From Cupriavidus taiwanensis (lineage in GTDB: Bacteria; Pseudomonadota; Gammaproteobacteria; Burkholderiales; Burkholderiaceae), in the NCBI RefSeq assembly GCF_900249755.1, contig NZ_LT976853.1:1439153-1503152 (forward strand): DNA of 64,000 bases, written 5' to 3'. Every line of letters starts with the position of its first letter. The first letter of the stretch is position 1. Both the position numbers and the translations under genes were made by a program. Below are positions 19,447 through 27,829 of this stretch, piece by piece. The notes under the pieces were generated by a model. That model did no database searches and had not been told where the DNA came from. It saw nothing but the letters and a program-made list of their open reading frames with translations.

Positions 19447-19767
19447 ATGATCACCATGACCGAGAAGGCGGCCAAGCATGTGGCCCGCTACCTGGAACGC
19501 CGCGGCAAGGGCGTGGGCCTGCGCCTGGGCGTGAAGACCACCGGCTGCTCGGGCCTGGCCTACAAGCTGGAATACGTCGACGAACTGCTGCCGGAAGACG
19601 CGGTGTTCGAGTCGCACGGCATCAAGGTCATCGTTGACGCGAAAAGCCTGCCGTATATCGACGGCACCGAGCTCGACTATGCGCGCGAAGGGTTGAATGA
19701 AGGGTTCCGCTTCAACAACCCCAACGTCAAGGACGAGTGCGGCTGCGGCGAGTCGTTCACGGTCTGA
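19447..19767 (+). CDS. iscA: Fe-S cluster assembly protein IscA
   Basis: A 106-residue A-type carrier with the three conserved cysteines Cys34 (TTGCSGLAY), Cys98 and Cys100 (ECGCGESF). It receives clusters from IscU and passes them to apo-proteins, mainly [4Fe-4S] targets. A GGAACG motif precedes the ATG; the gene lies 40 bases after iscU. Length matches E. coli IscA (107). Confidence 0.96.
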   Translation: MITMTEKAAKHVARYLERRGKGVGLRLGVKTTGCSGLAYKLEYVDELLPEDAVFESHGIKVIVDAKSLPYIDGTELDYAREGLNEGFRFNNPNVKDECGCGESFTV

Positions 19768-19801
19768 CGCGCGCTGAAGCAGGCTGAAGCGGGCAGGCCC
19801 G

Positions 19802-20026
19802 GTGGAGCGCCGCATCACCGGCTTCCGCCGGGACGACGAAGGCCACTGGGTGGCCGAGCTCGACTGCGGCCATGGCCAGCACGTGCGGCACGACCCGCCC
19901 TGGCAGTCGCGGCCGTGGACGCAGAGCGAGGCGGGACGCGCCGCCATGATCGGCACGCGGGTGAATTGCCTGAAGTGCGACCGCAACGAGCCGCCGGCCG
20001 AGTGGGCCAGCCAGCCCGCGCGGTAG
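19802..20026 (+). CDS. DUF3565 family protein inside the isc operon
   Basis: A 74-residue protein with a GTG start. It reads [20 protein letters not shown], then QHVRHDPPW and a C-terminal NCLKCDR. The conserved Cys-His (CGH) and CxxC elements suggest a small metal-binding fold; this is the DUF3565 (sometimes called pressure-regulated protein) family. It sits between iscA and hscB, where E. coli has no gene, and an apparent intrinsic terminator follows it. A part in metal or cluster handling is suggested by position only. Confidence 0.78.
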   Translation: MERRITGFRRDDEGHWVAELDCGHGQHVRHDPPWQSRPWTQSEAGRAAMIGTRVNCLKCDRNEPPAEWASQPAR

Positions 20027-20045
20027 CGGCGGCAGCACGGACGAA

Positions 20046-20068
20046 GGGCGGCGCGGCCGCTCTTTTTT
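20046..20068 (+). terminator. Internal terminator or attenuator before hscB
   Basis: GGGCGGC (20046-20052) pairs with GCCGCTC (20056-20062, one G-U pair) around a three-base loop and is followed at once by six T. The hscB ribosome site and TTG start lie within 15 bases after the T-run. It could reduce hscB-hscA-fdx-iscX relative to iscRSUA, or be bypassed by coupled translation. Confidence 0.65.
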
Positions 20069-20081
20069 CTTGGGGAAGCAG

Positions 20082-20600
20082 TTGAAAGACGATTTTTTTG
20101 CGCTGTTCGGCCTGCCGGTGCAGTTCGGCGTCGACGAGGCCGCGCTGGACGCGGCCTACCGCACCGTACAGTCGCAGGCGCACCCGGACCGCTTTGCCAA
20201 GGCCGGCGATGCCGAGCGCCGCGTGGCGATGCAGTGGGCCGCGCATGCCAACGAAGCCTACCGCACGCTGCGCCAGCCGCTGCGGCGCGCGACCTACCTG
20301 CTCAAGCTGCGCGGCATCGACGTGCAGGCGGAGAACAACACCGCCATGTCGCCCGCGTTCCTGATGCAGCAGATGGAATGGCGCGAGGCGCTGCAGGACG
20401 CGGTGCAGGCGCGCGCGGTCGACCAGCTCGACGCGCTGCTGCGCCAGCTGCGCCAGGAAAAGCGCGAGCGCCACGCCGCGCTGGGCGCGCTGCTGGATGC
20501 CGGCGACAACGAAGCGGCCGGCGGCGCGGTGCGGCAACTGATGTTTATCGAGAAGATCGAGCACGATACCAGCGAGGCCATCGACCGGCTGGAAGACTGA
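20082..20600 (+). CDS. hscB: Co-chaperone HscB (J-domain)
   Basis: A 172-residue protein with an N-terminal J-domain containing HPD (QAHPDRF) and a C-terminal three-helix region that binds IscU. It stimulates the HscA ATPase and delivers IscU to it. The TTG at 20082, preceded by GGGGAAG, gives [12 protein letters not shown], which aligns with E. coli HscB (171 residues). A TTG at 20070 is in frame but lies in the T-run of the preceding hairpin, so it is less likely. Confidence 0.94.
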   Translation: MKDDFFALFGLPVQFGVDEAALDAAYRTVQSQAHPDRFAKAGDAERRVAMQWAAHANEAYRTLRQPLRRATYLLKLRGIDVQAENNTAMSPAFLMQQMEWREALQDAVQARAVDQLDALLRQLRQEKRERHAALGALLDAGDNEAAGGAVRQLMFIEKIEHDTSEAIDRLED

Positions 20601-20644
20601 CCGGCAAGATCGCCGGGGCCATGACACAATGGCGCCCGGCTTGA

Positions 20645-20678
20645 AAACCGCCCCCCATGCCGCCCCGCATGGCGGTTT
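20645..20678 (+). other. Stem-loop in the hscB-hscA spacer
   Basis: AAACCGCC (20645-20652) pairs with GGCGGTTT (20671-20678), and inside it CATGC pairs with GCATG. No T-run follows, so it is not an ordinary terminator; it may be an RNA-stability or processing hairpin before hscA. A CACAAT sequence just upstream could also be a weak -10. Confidence 0.4.
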
Positions 20679-20708
20679 CCCTGCCGTACAAGACAGCGAA
20701 GAATTACC

Positions 20709-22574
20709 ATGGCACTGCTCCAGATTTCCGAACCCGGCATGTCGCCGGCGCCCCATCAACGCCGCCTGGCGGTCGGCATCGACCTCGGCACCACCAACTC
20801 GCTGGTGGCCGCGGTGCGCAGCAGCATTCCCGAGGTGCTGGCCGACGAGCGCGGCCGCGCGCTGCTGCCGTCGGTCGTGCGCTACCTGCCGGACCGCACC
20901 GCACAGATCGGCTACCGGGCCCAGGAAGAAGCGGTGCGCGACCCCAAGAACACCATCGTCTCGGTCAAGCGCTTCATGGGCCGCGGCCTGCGCGACGTCG
21001 CCAATATCGAGCACAGCCCGTACGACTTCGTCGATGCGCCGGGCATGGTGCAGATCAAGACCGCGGCCGGCGTGAAGAGCCCGGTGGAGATCTCGGCCGA
21101 GATCCTCGCCACGCTGCGCCAGCGCGCCGAAGACAGCCTCGGCGACGACCTGGTCGGCGCCGTCATCACGGTGCCGGCTTACTTTGACGAGGCCCAGCGC
21201 CAGGCGACCAAGGACGCCGCGCGGCTGGCCGGCCTGGAAGTGCTGCGCCTGCTCAACGAACCCACCGCCGCGGCCATTGCCTATGGCCTCGACAACGCCG
21301 CCGAAGGCACCTACGCCGTCTATGACCTGGGCGGCGGCACCTTCGACATCTCGGTGCTCAAGCTCACCCAGGGCGTGTTCGAAGTGCTGGCCACCGGCGG
21401 CGATTCGGCGCTCGGCGGCGATGACTTCGACCAGCGCCTGCTGTGCTGGATCGTCGAGCAGGCCGGCCTGCAGCCGCTGTCGGCGCAGGACATGCGCCTG
21501 CTGATGGTGCGCGCGCGCGCCGCCAAGGAAGCGCTGTCGGAAGCGGACAGCACGGTGATCGACGCGGTGCTGGAATCCGGCGAGATCGTGCACCTGACGC
21601 TGACCGACGCGACCTTCGACAAGATTACCGCGCACCTGGTGCAGAAGACGCTGGCGCCGGTGCGCAAGGCGCTGCGCGATGCCGGCGTGACGCCCGCGGA
21701 AGTCAAGGGCGTGGTGCTGGTCGGCGGCGCCACGCGCATGCCGTCGATCCGCAAGGCGGTCGGCGATTTCTTCGGCCAGACCCCGCTGACCAACCTCGAC
21801 CCTGACCGGGTGGTGGCGCTGGGCGCGGCGATGCAGGCCAACCTGCTGGCCGGCAACCATGCGCCGGGCGAAGACTGGCTGCTGCTCGACGTGATCCCGC
21901 TGTCGCTGGGCGTCGAGACCATGGGCGGCCTGGTCGAGAAGATCATCCCGCGCAACAGCACCATCCCGGTGGCGCGCGCGCAGGAGTTCACCACCTTCAA
22001 GGATGGCCAGACCGCGATGGCGATCCACGTGCTGCAGGGCGAGCGCGAGCTGGCCAGCGACTGCCGCTCGCTGGCGCGCTTCGAGCTGCGCGGCATCCCG
22101 CCGATGGTGGCCGGCGCCGCGCGCATCCGCGTGACCTACCAGGTCGATGCCGACGGGCTGCTGTCGGTGACCGCGCGCGAAACGCATTCGGGCGTGGAAG
22201 CGTCGGTCACGGTCAAGCCGTCGTACGGGCTGGCCGACGACGATATCGCGCGCATGCTGCAGGACAGCTTCCGCGAAGCCGAACAAGACATGAAGAGCCG
22301 CGCGCTGGCCGAGGAACGCGTCGAAGCGGAGCGCCTGGTCGAGGCCACGCAGCGCGCGCTGGAAACCGACGGCGACCTGCTGTCCGCCGACGAGCGCGCG
22401 GCGGTGGAAGCGCTGATGGCCACGGTGCGCGAAATCGCCACCGGCGAAGACCATCTCGCCATCCGCGCCGCGGTCGAGACGCTGTCGCACGGCACCGATG
22501 AATTTGCGGCGCGCCGCATGGACCGCTCGATCAAAAGCGCACTGGCGGGGCGCAAGGTGCAGGAACTGGGCTGA
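20709..22574 (+). CDS. hscA: Hsp70-type chaperone HscA
   Basis: A 621-residue Hsp70 specialised for Fe-S cluster transfer. The ATPase domain shows [13 protein letters not shown], the second phosphate motif [13 protein letters not shown] and [10 protein letters not shown], followed by a substrate domain with [14 protein letters not shown] and a helical lid. It binds the LPPVK motif of IscU. Length is close to E. coli HscA (616). The ATG at 20709 starts [13 protein letters not shown], as in relatives. Confidence 0.97.
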   Translation: MALLQISEPGMSPAPHQRRLAVGIDLGTTNSLVAAVRSSIPEVLADERGRALLPSVVRYLPDRTAQIGYRAQEEAVRDPKNTIVSVKRFMGRGLRDVANIEHSPYDFVDAPGMVQIKTAAGVKSPVEISAEILATLRQRAEDSLGDDLVGAVITVPAYFDEAQRQATKDAARLAGLEVLRLLNEPTAAAIAYGLDNAAEGTYAVYDLGGGTFDISVLKLTQGVFEVLATGGDSALGGDDFDQRLLCWIVEQAGLQPLSAQDMRLLMVRARAAKEALSEADSTVIDAVLESGEIVHLTLTDATFDKITAHLVQKTLAPVRKALRDAGVTPAEVKGVVLVGGATRMPSIRKAVGDFFGQTPLTNLDPDRVVALGAAMQANLLAGNHAPGEDWLLLDVIPLSLGVETMGGLVEKIIPRNSTIPVARAQEFTTFKDGQTAMAIHVLQGERELASDCRSLARFELRGIPPMVAGAARIRVTYQVDADGLLSVTARETHSGVEASVTVKPSYGLADDDIARMLQDSFREAEQDMKSRALAEERVEAERLVEATQRALETDGDLLSADERAAVEALMATVREIATGEDHLAIRAAVETLSHGTDEFAARRMDRSIKSALAGRKVQELG

Positions 22575-22613
22575 ACGCCGACCGCACCGTAGAACAGACT
22601 TCAGGACACCCAC

Positions 22614-22952
22614 ATGCCACAGATCATTGTTTTGCCCCACGTCGAATACTGCCCGGAAGGGAAGGTGATCGAGGCCGACAAGGGCGTCAGCGTGCTCGAC
22701 ACGCTGCTCGCCAACGGCATCGAGCTCGAGCACGCGTGCGAGAAGTCCTGTGCCTGCACCACCTGCCATGTGATCGTGCGCGAGGGCTTCGACTCGCTCA
22801 ACGAGGCCGAGGAGAAGGAAGAAGACCTGCTCGACAAGGCCTGGGGCCTCGAGCCCAATTCGCGGCTGTCGTGCCAGGCCATCGTCGACGAGGAAGACCT
22901 GACCGTCGAGATTCCCAAATACACCATCAACCACGCCAAGGAAGGCCACTGA
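22614..22952 (+). CDS. fdx: [2Fe-2S] ferredoxin of the ISC system
   Basis: A 112-residue adrenodoxin-type ferredoxin that supplies electrons for cluster assembly. Ligands Cys42, Cys48, Cys51 (CEKSCACTTC) and Cys87 (LSCQAI) are present, plus Cys46, which is conserved in ISC-type ferredoxins. The acidic stretch EAEEKEEDLLD is the usual partner-binding surface. It lies 39 bases after hscA. Confidence 0.96.
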   Translation: MPQIIVLPHVEYCPEGKVIEADKGVSVLDTLLANGIELEHACEKSCACTTCHVIVREGFDSLNEAEEKEEDLLDKAWGLEPNSRLSCQAIVDEEDLTVEIPKYTINHAKEGH

Positions 22953-22987
22953 GCGGCCGGCACTGAACTCAGCGGAGAACGAACCCC

Positions 22988-23182
22988 ATGAAGTGGACCG
23001 ATACCTACGCCATCGCCGAAGCACTGTACGACAAGTTCCCGGACGTCGATCCGGCCGGCGTGCGCTTTACCGACCTGCGCCGCTGGGTGCTGGAACTCGA
23101 CGGCTTTGCCGACGATCCGGCGCGCTCGGGCGAGAAGATCCTGGAGGCGATCCAGCAGGCGTGGATCGAGGAAGCGGAATGA
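22988..23182 (+). CDS. iscX: Fe-S cluster assembly protein IscX
   Basis: A 64-residue acidic protein that binds IscS and iron and tunes cluster formation. MKWTDTYAIAEALYDKFPDV and FTDLRRWVLELDGF are the family's signature regions. Last gene of the isc operon, and a strong terminator follows 18 bases after the stop. Confidence 0.94.
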   Translation: MKWTDTYAIAEALYDKFPDVDPAGVRFTDLRRWVLELDGFADDPARSGEKILEAIQQAWIEEAE

Positions 23183-23200
23183 ATTCGTGATATCAGGGAT

Positions 23201-23238
23201 AAGCAAAAGGCCGGCTTGATGCCGGCCTTTTGCTTTGG
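23201..23238. terminator. Terminator of the isc operon
   Basis: AAGCAAAAGGCCGGC (23201-23215) pairs over 15 bases with GCCGGCCTTTTGCTT (23221-23235), loop TTGAT. It lies between the convergent isc operon and lysS and may serve both strands. Confidence 0.88.
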
Positions 23239-23268
23239 TGCTGGGCGACGCGATCTGATCGATCGATC

Positions 23269-23308
23269 GGTTTGCTCCCTCTCCCGCTTGCGGGAGAGGG
23301 AGCAAACC
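23269..23308. repeat. Palindromic dispersed repeat, family A, full-length copy
   Basis: A perfect 19-base inverted repeat: GGTTTGCTCCCTCTCCCGC and its complement around a TT loop. Shorter or imperfect copies are at 33757-33782 and 50591-50621. It lies between convergent genes and could also act as a lysS-side terminator, though no clear T-run follows on the minus strand. Confidence 0.8.
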
Positions 23309-23325
23309 AAGGGGTTTGGAGTGCC

Positions 23326-24879
23326 TCAGTCTTCCTTGCGCAGATGCGGGAACAGGATGACGTCCCGGATATTCGGACTATCCGTCAGCAACATCACCAG
23401 CCGGTCGATACCGATCCCGCAACCACCCGTCGGCGGCATGCCGTACTCCAGCGCGCGGATATAGTCGGCGTCGAAGTACATCGCTTCCTCGTCGCCGGCG
23501 TCCTTCTGCTCGACCTGCTTGCGGAAGCGGTCGGCCTGGTCCTCGGCGTCGTTCAGCTCCGAGAAGCCGTTGGCGATCTCGCGGCCGGTGATGAACAGCT
23601 CGAAGCGCTCGGTGATGCCCGGCACCGTGTCCGAGGCGCGCGCCAGCGGCGAGACCTCGACCGGGTAATCGACGATAAAGGTCGGCTCCCACAGCTGGCT
23701 TTCCGCGGTTTCCTCGAACAGCACCAGCTGCAGCGTGCCCAGCCCGGCATTGAGGAACTGCGGCGCATTGGTGTTGACGCCGAACTTCTTCAGCTCGGTG
23801 CGCAGGAATTCGGCATCGGCCAGCTGCGCGTCGGTGTACTGCGGCGCGAACTTCTGGATCGCCTGGCAGATGGTCAGGCGGTGGAACGGCTTGGACAGGT
23901 CCAGCTCGCGCTCCTGGTACGTCAGCACGGCGCTGCCGCGCGCGTCGATCGCGGCCTTGCGGATCAGGTCCTCGGTGAAGTCCATCAGCCAGCGGTAGTC
24001 CGTGTAGGCCGCGTAGAACTCCATCATGGTGAACTCGGGGTTGTGGCGCGGGCTCACCCCTTCGTTGCGGAAGTTGCGGTTGATCTCGAACACGCGCTCG
24101 AAGCCGCCGACGATCAGGCGCTTCAGGTACAGCTCGGGCGCGATGCGCAGGAACATCTGCATGTCCAGCGCATTGTGGTGCGTGATGAACGGCTTGGCCG
24201 CGGCGCCGCCCGGGATCGGGTGCAGCATCGGCGTTTCGACTTCCATGAAGCCGGCGTCGGCCATATGGCGGCGCAGCGACGAGATCGCGTTGGTGCGCGC
24301 GCGGAAGGTGTCGCGCGTTTCCGGCGACACGATCAGGTCGACATAGCGCTGGCGGTACTTCATTTCCTGGTCGGCCAGGCCGTGGAACTTGTCCGGCAGC
24401 GGGCGCAGCGACTTGGACAGCAGGCGCAGCTCGCGCACCTGCACCGACAGCTCGCCCTTGTTGGTGCGGAACAGCTCGCCGCGGGCGCTGATGATGTCGC
24501 CCAGGTCCCAGTGCTTGAAGGCGGCGTAGACCTCTTCGCCGACCTTGTCGCGCGTGATGTAGAACTGGATCTGGCCGCTGCCGTCCTGCACGGTGGCGAA
24601 GCTGGCCTTGCCCATCACGCGCTTGAGCATCATGCGCCCGGCGATGGCGACCTCGACCGGGGCGGACTCGAGCGTGGCCTGCTCGGTGTCGGCGTACTGC
24701 GCCTGCAGCGCGGCGGCCTGGTGGGTCGGGCGGAAATCGTTGGGGAAGGCCACGCCTTGCTGGCGCAGCGCGGCCAGTTTCTCGCGCCGTTCCGCGATGA
24801 TCTTGTTGTCGTCGGCGGCGGGGGTGTCGGCGGCGGGCTTGGTCTGCGCTTGGGCCTGGGCGCGGTTCGGTTCGGTCAT
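23326..24879 (-). CDS. lysS: Lysyl-tRNA synthetase (class II)
   Basis: A 517-residue class II aminoacyl-tRNA synthetase. The N-terminal OB-fold (anticodon binding) contains [20 protein letters not shown]; class II motif 2 is [20 protein letters not shown] and motif 3 [21 protein letters not shown] (quoted in part). The ATG at 24879 gives [14 protein letters not shown]; the open frame extends to 25077 but that part is low-complexity shadow. Third gene of prfB-SDR-lysS; prfB followed by lysS is a widely conserved pair. Confidence 0.97.
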   Translation of the reverse strand: MTEPNRAQAQAQTKPAADTPAADDNKIIAERREKLAALRQQGVAFPNDFRPTHQAAALQAQYADTEQATLESAPVEVAIAGRMMLKRVMGKASFATVQDGSGQIQFYITRDKVGEEVYAAFKHWDLGDIISARGELFRTNKGELSVQVRELRLLSKSLRPLPDKFHGLADQEMKYRQRYVDLIVSPETRDTFRARTNAISSLRRHMADAGFMEVETPMLHPIPGGAAAKPFITHHNALDMQMFLRIAPELYLKRLIVGGFERVFEINRNFRNEGVSPRHNPEFTMMEFYAAYTDYRWLMDFTEDLIRKAAIDARGSAVLTYQERELDLSKPFHRLTICQAIQKFAPQYTDAQLADAEFLRTELKKFGVNTNAPQFLNAGLGTLQLVLFEETAESQLWEPTFIVDYPVEVSPLARASDTVPGITERFELFITGREIANGFSELNDAEDQADRFRKQVEQKDAGDEEAMYFDADYIRALEYGMPPTGGCGIGIDRLVMLLTDSPNIRDVILFPHLRKED

Positions 24880-24928
24880 GATGTCTTGTCGGTCGCGCGC
24901 GGGTGCCGCGCGCGGGTTCAGTATGGCT

Positions 24929-25687
24929 TCAGTAGTTGCGGAGATCGTCGAGCTCGGTGCTGCCGAAATCCGGGCGGTGCAGGTAGGCGACGATGCGGCC
25001 GGCGGTTTCCTCGGCGGAGGCGAGCTGCTGGTTGGCCTTGAGTTCGCGGAAGCGCTGCACCTGGGCAAAATCGGCATTGCGGATGGTGGCCTGCATGCCG
25101 GTATCGATCACGCCAGGGGCCAGCGCCACCGCGCGCACGGTGCCCGGGGCCTCGGCCTGGGCGTACTCGGCATTGACCGAGCGCATGAACATGTCGAGCC
25201 CGGCCTTGCCCGCGCAATAGGCGCTCCAGCCTTCGATCGGCCGGCGCGCGGCGCCGGACGAGATTGCCAGCACCTTGCGCGGGCAGCCGAACTTCTCGGT
25301 GCGCTCCAGGAACGCCGCGGTCATGGTCATCGGCGCCGCCAGGTTGGTCAGCAGGTGCGGCACCAGCGTCTTTTCCTGCAGCGCCGCGACCGGACCGATC
25401 GGCTCGACCACGCCCGCGTTCAGGATCAGCGTGGCGCTGGTCGGCGGCAGATCCAGCGTGTCGAGCACGCTGGCGAGCCAGGTGGCGGCGGGACCGGCCT
25501 GCGACAGGTCCTGCAGGTGCCACGCCACCGGCACGCCGCTGAGCGTGGCGATGCGTTCCAGTTCGGTGTTGCGGCTGCGCGCGACGCAGATCAGGCGGTT
25601 GCCCGGCACCAGCAGGGCGTTGGTCAGTGCCGCGCCCAGCCCGCGCGAGGCGCCGGTGATGATGTACAGGTGATTGGCTTCGCTCAT
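24929..25687 (-). CDS. Short-chain dehydrogenase/reductase
   Basis: A 252-residue classical SDR. It has the NAD(P) motif TGASRGLG at the N-terminus, NAG in [10 protein letters not shown], and the catalytic Ser-Tyr-Lys set in [21 protein letters not shown]. The pattern resembles sepiapterin-reductase/benzil-reductase-like members of the family. It lies between prfB and lysS on the same strand (112 and 49 bases away). Substrate not predictable. Confidence 0.87.
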   Translation of the reverse strand: MSEANHLYIITGASRGLGAALTNALLVPGNRLICVARSRNTELERIATLSGVPVAWHLQDLSQAGPAATWLASVLDTLDLPPTSATLILNAGVVEPIGPVAALQEKTLVPHLLTNLAAPMTMTAAFLERTEKFGCPRKVLAISSGAARRPIEGWSAYCAGKAGLDMFMRSVNAEYAQAEAPGTVRAVALAPGVIDTGMQATIRNADFAQVQRFRELKANQQLASAEETAGRIVAYLHRPDFGSTELDDLRNY

Positions 25688-25799
25688 GGTGCCCCGGTCG
25701 GAAAGGCCGTCGTGCCGGCAAGGCGCGGGCGGCGGTACAGCGATGGATGGGTTGCTGTGCCGCCGCCGGCCCGGCGGCGGGTGTTGCCTTGCAGTCGTC

Positions 25800-26904
25800 C
25801 TACAGTCCCTGCTTGAGGCTGGCCTCGATGAACGGGTCCAGGTCGCCGTCCAGCACCTTCTGGGTGTTGGACATTTCCACGTTGGTGCGCAGGTCCTTGA
25901 TGCGGCTCTGGTCCAGCACGTAGGAGCGGATCTGGTGGCCCCAGCCCACGTCGGTCTTGCCGGCCTCGAGCTTGTCGGCCTCGGCCTGGCGCTTGCGCAT
26001 CTCGTGCTCGTACAGGCGCGACTTCAGCATCGACATGGCCTCGGCACGGTTGCGGTGCTGCGAGCGGTCGTTCTGGCACTGCACCACGATCCCCGTCGGG
26101 ATATGCGTGATACGCACGGCCGAATCGGTCTTGTTGATGTGCTGGCCGCCCGCGCCCGAGGCGCGGTAGGTATCCACGCGCAGGTCCGCCGGGTTGATTT
26201 CGACCTCGAAGGAATCGTCGACCTCGGGGTAGACGAACACCGACGAGAACGAGGTATGGCGCCCGCCTGACGAATCGAACGGCGACTTGCGCACCAGCCG
26301 GTGCACGCCGGTTTCCGTGCGCAGGTAGCCGAAGGCGTACTCGCCCTCGATCTTGATGGTCGCGCTCTTGATGCCGGCGACGTCGCCCTCGGACTCTTCC
26401 AGCACCTCGGCCTTGAAGCCCTTGCGCTCGCAGTACTTCAGGTACTGGCGCAGCAGCATCGAGGCCCAGTCGCACGCTTCGGTGCCGCCGGCGCCGGCCT
26501 GGATGTCGATAAAGGCGTTGGCCTGGTCCATCTCGCCGGCGAACATGCGGCGGAATTCCATGTCCGCCACCACGGCCTCGAAGCCCTTGACGTCGGCCTC
26601 GATCGACTCGAGGGTCTCGTCGTCGCCTTCTTCCCTGGCGAGCTCGAACAGCTCTTCCGCACCGACGAGGTCATCGGTGAGCTTGCCCAGGACGCCGACC
26701 ACGCCCTCGAGCATCTTCTTTTCCTTGCCGAGGTCCTGGGCCCGCTTGGGGTTGTTCCAGACGTCGGGGTCTTCCAGCAGGCCGTTGACTTCGTCCAGCC
26801 TTCCTACTTTGACATCGTAGTCAAAGATACCCCCGTAGATCTTCCGTCCGGGAACGGAGATCGGAGATGGCACCGGAGATGGCGTTGAGGCGTTCTGCTT
26901 CCAT
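25800..26904 (-). CDS. prfB: Peptide chain release factor 2, with programmed +1 frameshift
   Basis: Translation starts at the ATG at 26904 ([20 protein letters not shown]) and reaches an in-frame TGA at codon 28 (26823-26821). A +1 slip at the preceding CTT continues into the long frame ([11 protein letters not shown]...) to TAG at 25800, giving a 367-residue protein; E. coli RF2 has 365. The GGQ motif ([13 protein letters not shown]) that triggers peptide release is present. RF2 recognises UGA and UAA. The slip site is an autoregulatory sensor: low RF2 allows pausing at UGA and shifting. First gene of prfB-SDR-lysS. An annotation without the frameshift would be broken. Confidence 0.96.
26821..26835 (-). 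other. Programmed +1 frameshift site of prfB
   Basis: On the minus strand the codons read CGG GGG TAT CTT TGA followed by C. The G-rich run acts as an internal Shine-Dalgarno, CTT is the slippery codon and TGAC the weak stop context, all as in the classical RF2 element. Confidence 0.95.
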
Positions 26905-27096
26905 GATGTTCCTGCGCTTCGAAAACCTCGAATTATAGCGGATCGGCGCGGCAGATCGGGGCTTGCGGGCCGCTTTCGGCGTGCCCGGAACCGAACGCAA
27001 CGGCCCCCGCGCGGTCTATCCGCCGGTGCCGGCCGGCGCACGCGGCGATAATACGGGTCGCAAGCCGCCCCCGGCACAGACCACGAACAGGGACGC

Positions 27097-27819
27097 ATGA
27101 CGAAAACCAGACATGACATCGAGCCAGGCCGGCGCCGCGCGCTGGGCCTGCTGCTGGCGGCCGCCACCGCAGCCATCACCGCCGGCTGCGGCACCACGGG
27201 CGGGCCCGTGCCGGACGGCTACTACCGCGTCGAGCGCGGCGACACGCTGTATTCGATCGCGCGCAAGCACCGCCGCAGCGTGCGCGACCTGACCCGCTGG
27301 AACAGCGATATCACCAGCCCGAGCCAGATCGAGGTGGGGCAGCTGATCCGGGTGCGGCCGCCCGGCGCCGCCGCCGGCAGCGCGGCGGCGTCGACGGGCA
27401 GTGGGCAGGCCGTGACCGATACGCCGCGCGTCGACAGCACGGCATCGCGGCCGCCCGCCAGCAGCATCCGCCTGCAATGGCCGGCCGACGGCCGCGTCAC
27501 GGCCGGCTTCGCGCCGCCGGCCAGCAAGGGCCTGAGCATCGCCGTGCCGGCCAACGGCACGGTGCGCGCCGCCGCCGCCGGACGCGCCATCCATGTCGGC
27601 AACCTGCGCGGCTACGGCATGCTGGTGATCGTCAAGCACAACGACGACTGGCTCACCGTGTACGGCAACCTCGACCAGCCGCTGGTCAGCGAGGGCGCGC
27701 AGGTGTCGGCGGGGCAGGACGTCGGCCGCATGGGCGCGAGCCCGAGCGAGCTGCACTTCGAGGTGCGCGGCAACGGCAAGCCGGTGAACCCGGCCAGCTA
27801 CCTGCCGTCGCGCGGCTGA
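27097..27819 (+). CDS. LysM/M23 lipoprotein, catalytically degenerate (NlpD-like amidase activator)
   Basis: A 240-residue protein. A signal sequence ends in the lipobox ITAGC (Cys31), followed by a LysM peptidoglycan-binding domain (about 42-87, [14 protein letters not shown]), a Ser/Ala-rich linker and an M23/LytM domain (about 130-235). The metal ligands of active M23 peptidases are missing: the first HxxxD is replaced by KGLSIAV, and the usual AYAHL-type histidine by VYGNL. This is the pattern of NlpD/EnvC-type activators of cell-wall amidases. A -10-like GATAAT lies at 27047-27052. Divergent from prfB. Confidence 0.87.
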   Translation: MTKTRHDIEPGRRRALGLLLAAATAAITAGCGTTGGPVPDGYYRVERGDTLYSIARKHRRSVRDLTRWNSDITSPSQIEVGQLIRVRPPGAAAGSAAASTGSGQAVTDTPRVDSTASRPPASSIRLQWPADGRVTAGFAPPASKGLSIAVPANGTVRAAAAGRAIHVGNLRGYGMLVIVKHNDDWLTVYGNLDQPLVSEGAQVSAGQDVGRMGASPSELHFEVRGNGKPVNPASYLPSRG

Positions 27820-27829
27820 GCGGGGCGCG

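Noticed and set aside
19815..23024. A 1069-codon open frame on the minus strand opposite hscB, hscA and fdx
   Set aside because: It runs antisense across several clearly real genes and its translation is Arg/His/Gln/Ala-rich low-complexity. In GC-rich DNA, the frame complementary to a real gene often lacks stops.
23255..23270. GATCGATCGATCGG as an operator
   Set aside because: A simple four-base tandem repeat next to a terminator and a palindromic element; no promoter is near.
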